Source: Blastomussa wellsi (taxonomy: Eukaryota; Cnidaria; Anthozoa; Scleractinia; Plerogyridae). From it: 64,000 nt of DNA. Shown piece after piece: positions 54,701 through 64,000 of the stretch. The translations under genes and the position numbers were made by a program. Under the pieces are notes generated by a model. It saw nothing but the letters and a program-made list of their open reading frames with translations, searched no databases and had not been told where the DNA came from. Within the stretch, counting starts at the first letter, position 1. Each line of letters starts with the position of its first letter. The stretch spans positions 9,094,980 to 9,158,979 of the forward strand of contig OX393573.1 of assembly GCA_947652115.1 (NCBI GenBank), given 5' to 3'.

Positions 54701-57700
54701 GTGAGAATCAGAGGATTATACAGCACACATAAAACACTATGAACCCAGGGGTCTACACAAACAAACAGTGAGAATCAGACGATTATACAGCACACATAAA
54801 ACACTATGAACCCAGGGATCTATACAAACAAACAGTGAGAATCAGACGATTATACAGCACACATAAAACACTATGAACCCAGGGATCTACACAAACAAAC
54901 AGTGGGAATCAGAAGATTATACAGCACACATAAAACACTATGAACCCAGGGATCTACACAAACAAACAGTGAGAATCAGACGATTATACAGCACACATAA
55001 AACACTATGAACCCAGGGATCTACACAAACAAACAGTGAGAATCAGACGATTATACAGCACACATAAAACACTATGAACCCAGGGATCTACACAAACAAA
55101 CAGTGAGAATCAGACGATTATACAGCACACATAAAACACTATGAACCCAGGGATCTACACAAACAAACAGTGAGAATCAGAGGATTATACAACACACATA
55201 AAACACTATGAACCCAGGGATCTACACAAACAAACAGTGAGAATCAGACGATTATACAGCACACATAAAACACTATGAACCCAGGGATCTACACAAACAA
55301 ACAGTGAGAATCAGACGATTATACAGCACACATAAAACACTATGAACCCAGGGATCTACACAAACAAACAGTGGGAATCAGAAGATTATACAGCACACAT
55401 AAAACACTATGAACCCAGGGATCTACACAAACAAACAGTGAGAATCAGACGATTATACAGCACACATAAAACACTATCACGCAATAGGTTCACTGTATAG
55501 TCAGCGGCAGACCTATCTAAAAATCAAACCACACAAGATGTTCCTTAGTACAACAGACTGTCTCATCACTTTGAACAAAACACCATAGACAATTAATAAC
55601 TGAATGACTGGTTGCAAGGAAAGAAAAATCACTGTTTCCAAACATATAACATTATTCTGGTTAAAGAAATTATCTGACAGAACTATTTTTAGGAGTATTT
55701 AAGTCACCACACCCCATTCACGTTACATAACAGCTTCTGTGACTAACCCTTTAATGAGTTAAAGCGCATATGTGACGATTTGACTTCTGATCCGACAGAC
55801 CAGAAATCAAAGATAATTTATGTGATTAAAATCCTTCTGCATCAACCTCACGAGGCTTGGAAAAGCTATAACAATTGAAGAAAAGGATTATTTTGGTCAT
55901 TTGTGGAAGTCATAAATGGAATATATTGCTTGTATTTTCAGATGAACATCACAGGAAGTATGATGTTCTCGAGGGTTGAGGCTAAAAAAAGAGGTTTTCG
56001 AGGGCAAGTGAAAACTCCAAAACAATTGCAGAAGGTCAACCTTACCAAATTTCTATTGGTTAAAACACTTTCCGTTTCATGGTTTTGTCTTTTTTGCAGC
56101 AACCATCCAAAAGTAACGGATTAGGACAAAAAAACTGCCCCCTGTTCATGGGATAGCTTTTTTATTCAGGCTAACTGGTTATTTAGACTGAACAGCCACA
56201 TCCTGTAATGAAGTTACTATCACAGCTAGCTAAGGCCGGCTTAACAGCACACCACAGCACACCAACAAGTACCCCCAAAGTGTGTAACTCACCGTCCACA
56301 AAATAGCTTGATACTTGATTAACATTCTCACAATGTTCACGGTGCCTTGAGCATGTTTGATTTCTTGCAATGTCGGCTGTGATTTGTTCGTGCAAAGGAA
56401 AAGATTTGGAGCCATGATCATAGCCACACTGTTTAAGCCCATCTTATTTTGTTTTTCATGGGCTGCCACTCGACTTAAAAACTGAACAAGAACCTGAAAA
56501 AGAGTCGTTACATGTAAAGATCAAAGAGTACCACCAATATCATGGAGTCACTAGGAATTTTTTGTACTTGGAGTAAAGATGTGTTTTTCCTTGAAATGCA
56601 ATATAAGGGGCTGGCTAAGCTCCAGTCCGAAAATGCAGCCAGCCGCCAACCCAGTTTCTTTATAAAAAATGAGCCCACAAGCAGTCCAACTTATTCTTAG
56701 TCCACTGAACTGGAAGTGGGTGCCAAAATGGCCATGGAAAATTAAAAACAAACAAGAAGTCTTACTCCTCCTGCTTTTCCATGGCCATTTTAAACTCTTT
56801 TCTGAAGTTCTCGTGAGCATGTTGGTAATCAGATGACTAGTGCCTAGCGCTTGCGCATAAGTAATCAAGGGTGCTTTCAAAAGAGAGAGAATGGTCGTAA
56901 ATTAATCATTTCTTCCCTTAATAATATGGGGAGGAACGCAAAATCGATGAGCTGTACAATTATTAGGGGATTGCGTTACACTTGTCCCCACTAACGTCTG
57001 CTTAACCGAGGCCAACATTCCTTTCCGCCGCTTCGCCAATCAGATTTTACCTACTAAAATTCGGAAAGCCGACCTTCACCTTGACCGCCGCTTAGCCAAT
57101 CAGATTTTACCAACTAAAATCCCGACGACGCCTCTCCCGCCGCGAGACACGGGATGAGATGAAACCTGCCAGGGACGATTGAATTTGCTCCAAGTCAGAG
57201 ATTTCTCTGGTAAATTCATTTTAGATGAAAGCAAGTTCTGAATTTGCGAAGGGAAACTTATTTACTGAAGGGAAGAGAGATACACTCCTTAATTTATCAA
57301 CTGGCTACGGTAAGTGGGAGGGAACTTCGCTCGAAAATACAAAGAAATACAAGGAGAATTACAGCTCGGGTGCAGGAAAACCAAAACAGTATTGAAAGTT
57401 GCAAGGCTTTGGAACTTGAGTGATCTGCAGGCTAGAGGAATACCTTAATTAAGCGAACATGCAAAAAGATTTGGTAGGAGTGACCAAGAAGATTCACAGA
57501 TTAATTGAAAATATCATCACAATTTACTGCATAGCCAGGTTCCAGTAGCAACAACTGAGAATCTGACCAAAACTACATTAACTGCTTTGAAACACTCTTC
57601 CACTATGAAGGAGACACTTCGTCAGACAGTGTTAGCCAAGCTGTCAGTGAATGACCAAGTATTTTACTTGATTCTGCAAGTTGGTTGAACATCCATATTA

Positions 57701-60700
57701 AGAACATTGCAGAATCCACTGGCCTGCAAGGTTCCTCAGATGTATTAAACATTGCAGCACTAAAAGGAAGAACTAGCGAATCCAAGAGATTACAAAGCGT
57801 TTGATTCACTCTCTTTTCGATTCAGGGACATCCAACAGAAGCTGTGGAAATGGAAGCACTTACCTTACCCAAGATTACCGGTAGTAATTCTTTGGGACCT
57901 GCAGTGAAGTTGAATCTCATATACATGTACTTCACTCACCTACAAGGTTTACCTCGACTTGCAGACTCCTGCCCACATAACTCAGTCCAAGTAGATGTTC
58001 TTATCAGTGTTGATCACTACTACTCATTTGTAACTGGGATTTGCAAGAGAGGCAAAACCCTGAATCACTCATAGCTGTGGGATCTCACTTTGGATGGATA
58101 CTTACAGTACCTTTAGACAGTTATTTAAAGCACACATCATCCATACTAACGACCAGACATAACTAATCAATGACATCACCAATGAATAATCGTTGACGAA
58201 TTGATAGGCCACAAAATTTTAAGTCATTGATTAGTCATCGATTGCATTTACTAAGCATTCATCTCTCTAATCTCACTGCTACAAACCATAATTATAATCG
58301 AATATAAAAAAATATTCTTAAATACACATAAATTTTTATCAGTGTAGCCCACTGACAACACCTGACGGTTCAGATTGCCTTGTTGGTGTTTACTGTTGAA
58401 CCAAACTTTGATGTTTGTCATCAAGGTTGTTTAATTTGGTAAACTGTTCAAGTGATCGGTACTTGCCAATTACCTTGTATAGAGCCATTGTAAATGGCAA
58501 AGTTTGCCAAAGACAAAGCTTTTTTGCAAAAACTGCAGCGACTTGCCCACGCAACATGTCACAGCGACTTGTTTTGGACTCAATACACCTGCCAAAACAT
58601 CACAGAGCGACTTGTTCCCTGGTATGTCCCGAACACTAAGTGAAAATATTACACAATTAATTTGTGGTGAGAACTCCGTCTGCACGTACCGGTATGCTTT
58701 TCAAATGTTGACCTTTTGCTTTACCTATAATTTGGTTATAAATATTCCAGTACATCTACTTACCAAAAATGGTAACGACATTTATATAAAGAAAACTACG
58801 TCTCACACAGCTTAAGTGTTAGAAACAAAAACTATTGCTATGAGAAAGCAAGAAATGTGTATTAAATCAACTACTAAGTTTGACTACCATGGACGAAAGG
58901 CCATCTAAAGCTAGAGAACGACTATGCACAAGTTGTGAAACAACTCAAAAGTGTCAAAAGGAAGTTGAATCAAGACCCCGAGAAAGTTGAACCTTACACA
59001 ACTGCGATCAACCAGTATGTAGAGAAAGGCTTTGTAGAGGAAGTGCACAACCTGAGCAGTGGAGACCGAAGAGTCTGGTACTAAATTAGCATGGTGCTGT
59101 GAGTAAATAACTTACAGCACCATGCTGTTTTCCATGCTAACAGACAGAAAACAAAATGTAGAATCATATTCAGTGCTTCCTCCTGAAGACAAGAATTGTT
59201 TCTCTTAATGGCTGTGCCCTTCCTGCTCCCGTGCTACAACCCAACCTTGCAACTGTCTGAGCTAAAATTTTAGAATAGAAAAGCATGGAATTCACCTCAG
59301 TCATTTTCACATACAATACGAAAAACCTACCAGAAGAGTGGTTGCATTAATACTGCAGCAATATTTACACATTTTGATTTGAAAAATTAAACTTACCTTT
59401 AAGCAGTCTCTATGACCTGCTGGCAACAACAGAATTAAGAGATTCAATGCCTGAAGCTGTTGTTTTCTGTCATGTATACCTATAACAAGGTAAATGAAAT
59501 GAAAATAAACAATATTACAGATCTTAAAGCCACGCAATTTAAGCTAAGTTTAATTAACATTTCTTTTTCAAAAAATATATTACTGTTTTTCGTTCACAAA
59601 AAGATTGTGATTTCCTTACAAGCGTGATGATCACAGCATGATATGATTTATACCAGAACAGTCCTTTCAAATATTTCAATGTTCAGATGGCGACTTGCTT
59701 CAAAACTCAAAATGTTGATTTCATTATCTCTACCTTCACGTAACAGGCACATGAAAAGTTCAAAAAATATCCCTACAAGTTTGCATAAACATGAAAACTG
59801 CAATATACTTTGCCATGTGTAGATTCTTATGAGCAACGAAGTCGTGTTAATGATGACAGAAATGAACTGAGAAAGTCTAAACCTTTCAAAAGCAATTACT
59901 TGAGTGACACAAAAGTCCGAGATTTTTGTGAGTCAAGACCGGCTGTAGTAAATTATGCTCCGAGATTTCCCTCACTACGTCATGTCAAATTCCGGCTCAT
60001 GTTCCGTGTAAAACGAACAATAACATCCTATTGTATCACTCTATTGTACAAGATGCAAATGACTCCTTTGTTTGTCGTTTTGCTGTTGTCCTATACATTA
60101 TGACGTCCGCTGTGCTGTTTTACATGGATCATAAACCAAATTCCAAACTCAAACTTTTGAATAGCACAAAAAAGAAATCCATTTACATTAAAGAGGGAAA
60201 AGTGTTCAGAAAAGTGAAGGATCCAACCTTACAGTTGAATGCTATCTTGCTCGAAAAAACGGTTACTTATCCACAGAAACTGGAAAACAATCATGTGCGT
60301 GCTTTGACTGAAGAAATAACAGTTTGGAAATTTAAAATGCATTGTGTGAACGACATAATCCACTTCATGCTACAGAGGCCAAAACAAATAGTTGTTTTGC
60401 AATATAAATATTCAGTATCAATATCCATGTCAAACGATTACATAAAATATGCATTTCTACACACTAAACAGAGGCAGAGTATTTTTGACATTTTTAATCA
60501 AACGTTGAGGGCTGGTCAAGGAGTTGGCTGAGTAGGTTCACCGCCAAAACTACCGACGACAAAATCTAAGGGGATTCATGAGCTGTGCCCAACCCATGAC
60601 TGTGCAGCTAAATATCTGGGTATACCTAATATCGCTAGGTATAGGTTCTCTTGTACAAACAACATAGTTTTTAACAGATAAGTCTGAGAACGAATATCAA

Positions 60701-63700
60701 TGGAAATACCAGTTAACCAACACGTATCCATTGAATTGTTTATTTTCAATGTTCTCTCACGAGTTTGTTGCTCTACTTTATAGAAAAATGTCTGTTTTGG
60801 GTTGATGTCAGTATTGGCTGTCGGAAACGTGCCTGTAACTTGTTGGTAAACTGATAACCGACAGTAAGTGGAGCGAGCTGTACGAAAGTACCAATATGGA
60901 AATTACTTAACCACTCACTTTCTACAGATGCAAATGTTGGTTGGTATTCTTGAGTTAAAAGAGGAAAAGGAAGTTCTCTGTCAATGAGATACAAAATAAA
61001 TGAGTATTACAAATGATAACTTCTCTCTGTTATTCTGCCAGGAAACGTTTTAAGACTGGGAGAAGAGAATGAGGGATTGACACTCCCTTTTGCCCAGAAA
61101 ACATTACGTCTGCGGTTACCGATCACACGCGCCCTCCAACGATTTTTTTCTTGTTTGAAAATTAAGTTTTGCTGGACGTCAATCATCCGTGTTTATGTCT
61201 TTGATGATTGCATGCGCCAGTTTCGATTTGCTCTTTTATCACGAAACACAACAACAAGATGACAATATTCTAACCTTTTGTGAATTATTTCCATGATTTC
61301 CTGAGTATTTCAAAACAGCGTCTAAACATTTGAGCAATAGGCGGTAACTCGTATTCAACAGAGCAAGCAAATATGGAAAAATATAAAATTTCTTTCAAGA
61401 GCGTAATATTGTGACAAAACAAAAAGGCGGCCGCTAAGCGACTGCTTTCGCCAAAGCATCACGGCAAATGCTTGTGGAAACCAAATCTTTTCGAAGGGGT
61501 TCGTTAGAAGATCGAGAATGAAAGTATCTTTTTTTATTGCAGCTAATATGCAGGACTGCTTAGAATGTTGAGCAATGCAAGTATCAACAACGAATTACCT
61601 GTAATACCGACATGTTTCATGAAATTTGTGCATTATGCATGATCATTTTGCTTTTTGTACAATTTCACCGACAATATTCAAGACTTGAGTGCTGTTTCTC
61701 TTTCCAAAGGGTGAAAAACAGCTGCTGGATGGAATTACTTTCAAAAACGGAAAGCGGAATGTCGCTCCACGGCTTGAATAAAACCTTCTACTGTCATGGA
61801 AACAGATGATTGACATCCATCGAAACTCATTTTTCAAACGGAAAAAAACATTGTTGGAGGGCGCGTGTGATCGGTAACAGCTGTAAATTCACACTAAATA
61901 TCATAATCTGGACGAAACATTAGTGACTATAAGTTCAGTTTCTTATACCTGAACAGTTTGGCCTTGGTGTGTCCAGGAAACAGAGACAGATAGCATCCCC
62001 AAGACAGAACACATGTATCAACAAGCACTAAATGTGATGGCACTCAACAGTCGAGTGATGTTGTGAATGTTGACATTGTTGTTGAATTTATTTCATTTTA
62101 TTACGAAATCAAAATCAATTCTTGATTTTTTGAAATTTCTGTACTTCATTTCTTAATTGTCAGTGAGCTGAAAGTCCCAGAAACCCTTGAAGGCTTATCT
62201 AGGCGACTCCCAATACTAATAACTAAAATCTTGATGTCTAAAAAATAACCCATTGGAGCCTGTGCTGGCCAAAACCAGCTATGACAAACATTGCCCTTTG
62301 CTATACTTGTGACGTCATCATCTTTGACCAAAAAAGGCATCACTTATACTCAATCTCTGCAGGAGGAAAACATCTTTCCAATGGTACCCAGAAAAGAATC
62401 ATGACAGCATTAAAGTGCACCTAACCCCAAAATATTTTTTTCGCTAGAATAAACCTTTGCACCAATTTGAAACGCATTGCACCTTTTTACCAAATTCTGA
62501 CTATTTATAGCATTCAAAAGTTACGATAAACTGTGCATTATTTGTTCCACGACCGAGTCAGAAGGGGCGTGGGTCTATTCCCGATTTGACGTCACAAACT
62601 GATTTGCATGCATGTTTACAAAGAGTTGATGTGATGCAAATCATTTTGTGACGTCAAATCAGGAATAGACCCACGCACCTTCTGACTCGGCCGTGTAACA
62701 AATGATGCACAGTTTTTCATAACGTTTGAATGCTATAAATAGCCAGAATTTGGTAAAAAGGAGAAACGAAAAGTGCAATGCGTTTCAAACTGGTGCAAAG
62801 GTATATTTTAGCAAAAAAATATTTTGGGGTTAGGTGCACTTTAATTGGGCATAAAATACACACGGAAATGCTTAGAAACACACACGAAATGCACACGTGA
62901 AAAACTCGGGGGAAACAACCCTCAGCAACTCCATGAATTTTCGTGTTTGGATGATGCTTTTTTGGGAATTTTTGGGCTGATGGCAGGCAGAAGGCCAACA
63001 ACTGCAGCAAAAACGGGAAAAAAGGAGAAAAAGGAAAAGTGAAAAAAAATGGGAAAAAAACAAAAGCCTAAAGACGTAGGGCACTTCTTAACTTTGCCTA
63101 ATGCGCATGTCCGAGAGAAATTTAATAAAACGCGAAGCTCGTGGAAAGACAGGCATGTTTTCCGAAAGGAGTTAGGAGTATTTGGGAACAGATTTAGCTC
63201 AATACGGACCATATAATATGTCACAAATGTCTACAACAAGAGCTTTTTCCAAAAATATACGGGAACCAATGGGTTAAACAACTAGAACAATCTGTGTATT
63301 CAGACTATATTAATACTAGAATGACGCACATATATCTTTTTTAATAGTTAGTGCACATGTCAACTACCCAACTAAATGAATAATAAGAAAATTTCTGATT
63401 ATATGGCGACGCTAATTCTAGTTAGACACATATTGCCTTTCAAGCTCATGTGGACCCAGCTGGGGATAGGGCAAATGGATTAGTAACATACATAAATCTG
63501 TTTACCGTAAGAATTGTTTGAGGAGGGCTGCAAGATCATGTGCTCTTCTGTCCTCCCACACAAAACATCCATCATGAAACTTTTCTTCAACTTCTTCTCT
63601 GATTGCCTGGCACAAAAAAATACATGAGCAAACATTCCAAACTAAATGACAAAGAAAATTACAATTCGTTTTATTCTGCTGCTAAACAAAACAGCACTGA

Positions 63701-63765
63701 GAGATTTGGTACCTTGACCCTTCCTGCATTTCCAGGAACTCTCAAAATACCTTCTTCCTTCAAAC
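40067..63765 (-). CDS. ARHGAP18: ARHGAP18-like Rho GTPase-activating protein, last eight exons (5' end outside window)
   Basis: Exons in transcription order: 63765-63713, 63606-63506, 60977-60919, 59479-59397, 56493-56293, 54216-54139, 48788-48524, 40170-40067. All introns are GT-AG and every phase joins; the stop is at 40067-40069. RhoGAPs speed GTP hydrolysis by Rho-family GTPases at the cytoskeleton (family knowledge). Visible: the arginine-finger loop [29 protein letters not shown]; a [11 protein letters not shown] helix; [17 protein letters not shown]; then the C-terminal module found in ARHGAP18/28/40 ([37 protein letters not shown]). 314 codons lie here; the N-terminal half is beyond 64000. 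Introns contain a P-element, BEL/Pao, satellites and MITEs. The sixth listed exon starts inside a minisatellite. Confidence 0.9.
41184..41430 (+). pseudogene. THAP domain exon of a P-element-like transposase
   Basis: From the ATG at 41184 the frame encodes a C2CH THAP zinc finger: NCAVFGC (Cx4C), conserved Trp in KKWRDGW, and TCEKHF (CxxH). THAP domains bind transposon ends in P-element transposases. The domain's closing AVPT-like box (GAIPRVNMP) is found only after the retrocopy insertion, at about 44660. The exon runs into the GAT repeat at 41431, where the insertion begins, so the gene is split by 3.2 kb of foreign DNA. Confidence 0.8.
42059..44479 (-). CDS. chimeric ORF: secreted Cys-rich N terminus fused to LINE endonuclease-reverse transcriptase
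   Basis: One uninterrupted 806-codon frame. Residues 1-25 are a clear signal peptide; 28-96 carry six cysteines in a pattern unlike any LINE. From about residue 124 (MKIFRRDR) it is a CR1-type LINE: endonuclease [10 protein letters not shown] and LSDHCLIY motifs, then reverse transcriptase with [23 protein letters not shown] and YADDT. The first about 60 residues of the endonuclease, with catalytic sites, are missing, so the LINE is 5'-truncated exactly where the secreted segment is joined, in frame. I infer template switching from a cellular mRNA during reverse transcription. Whether it is expressed is unknown. Confidence 0.7.
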   Translation of the reverse strand: MMAKYHATAFSVFFVLAVLRTAAMADRCQIALTKRCINMYKGDLTATHESVQGHCFRVQKMVTCVANEPKCGGELIEKFRYWTVQMAMMDKVLGICKDVDYAALKSLVQESDVGKGSRYMDEVDGMKIFRRDRTKCKGGGCIMYCAEYLKTTHRKDLASKHLEAIWVQIKFPTTSALFSVIYRSELECPNFFEDIYGVLEKAWMKTATIILLGDFNCDLQGIDNRTGTEIHPKKRRLLTLFQLFDMQNIVNKPTRITLGSSTLIDLIVTTKPNLINRKGVIPLGLSDHCLIYATLNLKLKRPPPNVVNVRNYKKFQVDQFRDDVMAAPFQVAQVFEDKDDVLWAWYKLFKDICDLHAPLKRVKIRSQSSPWINNDIRRKMNLRFKLFKKAVSTKDQEIYARYKKVRNEITSEIRNAKARYFNEKLAEVKSAAAYWNLIAEATNPVRRNKIGPLKRQDGSLAVNDTEKANLINDFFANIGTRLGRVNSNLPQQSNRNDLVPSVTDITVCEDLVRRKLKAIKPNKSAGPDEIPPKLLKLAEPAIASPLTSLFSFCANLGETFNDWKKARLIPVYKKNDEADMNNYRPISLLSVPSKIMESCVSDVVVRHVFQNNLVTDRQCAYRQGHSTELLLVHLSEIWRTAIDANKVVAVAFVDFKKAFDCVSHAMLLHKLNSQFGVQGSLLSWLTDYLTERTQFSVVNGHHSTVLNVTCGIPQGSVLGPTLFALYTNDLPNAVTSGSIYLYADDTTVYCIGDTVDNTVTSLNRALSELNSWCLENSLTPHSAKCEVMLLMNKPYIGPPKGSQNNI
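44574..44620. repeat. 23-bp perfect palindrome at the retrocopy/P-element junction
   Basis: TAAAGTAAAACACAAATAAG plus AAA (44574-44596) and its exact inverse (44598-44620) are separated by one G. Confidence 0.95.
44622..46230 (+). pseudogene. P-element-like transposase (THAP9-type), C-terminal part, frameshifted
   Basis: After an acceptor-like TGCAG at about 44629, the first frame (to 44932) carries the THAP closing box and a FGQLC...[15 protein letters not shown] segment. A frameshift near 44920 leads into a 434-codon frame (44929-46233) with [14 protein letters not shown], a Cys/His cluster, a coiled coil ([13 protein letters not shown]), and the transposase core ([49 protein letters not shown]). 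A second frameshift near 46100 ends similarity. Catalytic Asp-like residues in FDEMK and SDGAS are kept, but the C terminus is lost and the gene is split by a retrocopy. It lies antisense in the last intron of the RhoGAP gene. Confidence 0.8.
46234..48523. other. intron of the RhoGAP gene without further genes
   Basis: It contains a dispersed repeat (47270-47345, related to 20650-20735) and a purine/GC-rich repeat near 48290-48400. The plus-strand ORF 48011-48463 and minus-strand ORF 47576-47770 show no recognised domain and probably belong to repeats. Confidence 0.5.
49820..50143. repeat. 81-bp minisatellite, four copies
   Basis: Four units of 81 bp start at 49820, 49901, 49982 and 50063, nearly identical (one or two differences). 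Because 81 is a multiple of 3 the minus strand stays open as a 27-residue protein repeat, and the plus-strand unit ends GTGGTAAGTAAG. It lies in the intron between RhoGAP exons 54139-54216 and 48524-48788. Confidence 0.95.
50347..50432. repeat. short inverted-repeat element (TTTGCCGGCT ends)
   Basis: TTTGCCGGCT at about 50349 and AGCCGGCAAA at about 50422 are inverse; the 60-bp interior is GC-rich. Probably a small MITE. Confidence 0.5.
51727..51785 (+). repeat. 3' fragment of the Penelope-like terminal repeat
   Basis: ACCGACGCAGCACCACAG followed by TTTCTTTAGAAAC and CCCCCTC matches the ends of the copies at 23391 and 28385; the ribozyme-like part is absent. Confidence 0.5.
53372..53651. mobile_element. 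280-bp foldback element (near-perfect palindrome)
   Basis: The outer arms ATGTAAGTATGATCAAATGC and their inverse, then an inverted pair spanning GAAGCCTCGACTGTGCTCTG, pair over about 115 bp each with a short divergent centre (about 53480-53550). No ORF. Probably a MITE. Confidence 0.85.
54202..55475. repeat. 67-bp minisatellite, 19 copies, containing a splice acceptor
   Basis: Nineteen head-to-tail units of exactly 67 bp (1274 bp). Each minus-strand unit contains a pyrimidine-rich tract, (T/G)TAG, then ATCCCTGGGTTCAT, which is the intron end and exon start of RhoGAP exon 54139-54216. The first unit (54202-54268) is the real exon border; the other 18 are copies. Diagnostic variants (GGGGTCT, CTATAC, GTGGGAA/GAAG, GAGG, GACG) recur in the same order in units 3-7 and 8-12, a 335-bp higher-order repeat. 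Confidence 0.95.
55476..56292. other. intron sequence, nothing assigned
   Basis: Upstream (on the minus strand) of the minisatellite and downstream of the RhoGAP exon 56293-56493. The short plus-strand ORF at 55903-56124 has no recognisable domain. Confidence 0.5.
57640..59175 (+). mobile_element. BEL/Pao retrotransposon relic
   Basis: Between about 57650 and 58130 the plus strand encodes, with a few stops, a retropepsin-like segment (LLDSASW near 57670, where DS/TGS would be expected) and then [16 protein letters not shown] and FGWILTVPL, as in the BEL/Pao protease-to-RT linker. From 58876 to 59175 comes the start of the RT region ([26 protein letters not shown], then [12 protein letters not shown]). 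The interval 58135-58870 is unrelated repeat sequence. No LTRs were seen. It is antisense in a RhoGAP intron. Confidence 0.65.
59176..63505. other. RhoGAP introns around exons 59397-59479 and 60919-60977
   Basis: Outside the two exons I see no gene. The ORF 60031-60531 has no recognised domain. The stretch 62411-62843 is a MITE (listed). ACGCGCGCCC-type motifs near 61125 and inverted near 61860 hint at a degraded 750-bp inverted-repeat element. Confidence 0.45.
62411..62843. mobile_element. 433-bp palindromic MITE (AAAGTGCACCTAACCCCAAAATA ends)
   Basis: TAAAGTGCACCTAACCCCAA at the left is exactly inverted at the right. Inner blocks (TTTGACGTCACAAA, GACCCACGC, TATAAATAG) also pair, so almost the full element folds into one hairpin. 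It is flanked by TA, consistent with a mariner-type target. Confidence 0.85.
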
Positions 63766-63914
63766 CTGAAAATTCAAAGTTAAGAAAATACACATCAGTT
63801 GTATCACATACTAACAACAAACAACCCTCTGGCTGAGATGAGATACAGGCTTGGACAAGAAACAAAGCATAAACTCATTTAATACGAATAATCCCAAACC
63901 CCTTCCAACTGAGT

Positions 63915-64000
63915 AGTGCAACAAATGATGTTCAGTTTTTTTGTAACTTTTGAACTGCATTCAAACGTAAGTAAATGTAATGAATTTCAAACTGGCGCAA
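63915..64000. mobile_element. partial second copy of the same MITE, cut by the window end
   Basis: GCAACAAATGATGTTCAGTTT, TTTGAA and AATTTCAAACTGGCGCAA match the right half of 62411-62843 in the same order. Confidence 0.6.

Noticed and set aside
54202..55475. CRISPR-like regular repeat array
   Set aside because: The 67-bp units are contiguous with no unique spacers, and the locus is a eukaryotic intron/exon border.
60031..60531. 166-codon plus-strand ORF
   Set aside because: No recognisable domain; it lies antisense in a RhoGAP intron with AT-rich composition and looks like chance.

Overview
The window is animal nuclear DNA from an anthozoan cnidarian, most likely a stony coral. This is inferred from intron-rich host genes (a heparan-sulfate endosulfatase and an ARHGAP18-type RhoGAP) in a bed of AT-rich introns packed with MITEs, tRNA-derived SINEs, LINEs, a THAP/P-element transposase, BEL/Pao and Penelope-like remnants, plus Polinton/adintovirus-like insertions of the kind common in cnidarian genomes. 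No species-level marker is visible.

Layout. 1-4611: a GC-rich, intronless, tightly packed cluster of small virus-like genes, nearly all on the minus strand with overlapping stop/start codons. One is a parvovirus-type phospholipase A2-like protein and one resembles adenovirus pX; several are frameshifted, so this is a decaying endogenous adintovirus/Polinton-like element. 4625-5447: an AT-rich, broken fragment of a Polinton-type DNA polymerase B on the plus strand, apparently from a different element. 5480-14900: repeats, an L1-like LINE 3' end, MITEs and a possible first exon of a mitochondrial protein gene (13432-13899, minus).

14913-35977 (+): a complete nine-exon extracellular sulfatase (Sulf) gene. 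All splice phases agree and it encodes 1346 residues. It carries the formylglycine motif, the Cys-containing hydrophilic region and the conserved C-terminal domain, then an unusual Lys/Ser/Thr/Glu-rich tail of about 500 residues built from internal repeats. Its introns hold Penelope-like terminal repeats with hammerhead-ribozyme-like folds, SINEs, MITEs, a long hairpin and a THAP fragment.

40067-63765 and beyond (-): the 3' eight exons of an ARHGAP18-like RhoGAP gene, convergent with Sulf; its 5' end is outside the window. One intron contains a P-element-like transposon, which in turn contains a chimeric retrocopy: a signal-peptide Cys-rich ORF fused in frame to a 5'-truncated CR1-like LINE. 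Another intron contains a 19-copy, 67-bp minisatellite whose unit includes the gene's own 3' splice site and first exon bases, giving 18 decoy acceptors upstream of the real one. A third intron holds a BEL/Pao relic. The two host genes have no evident functional link; the window is otherwise a record of nested mobile-element insertion.
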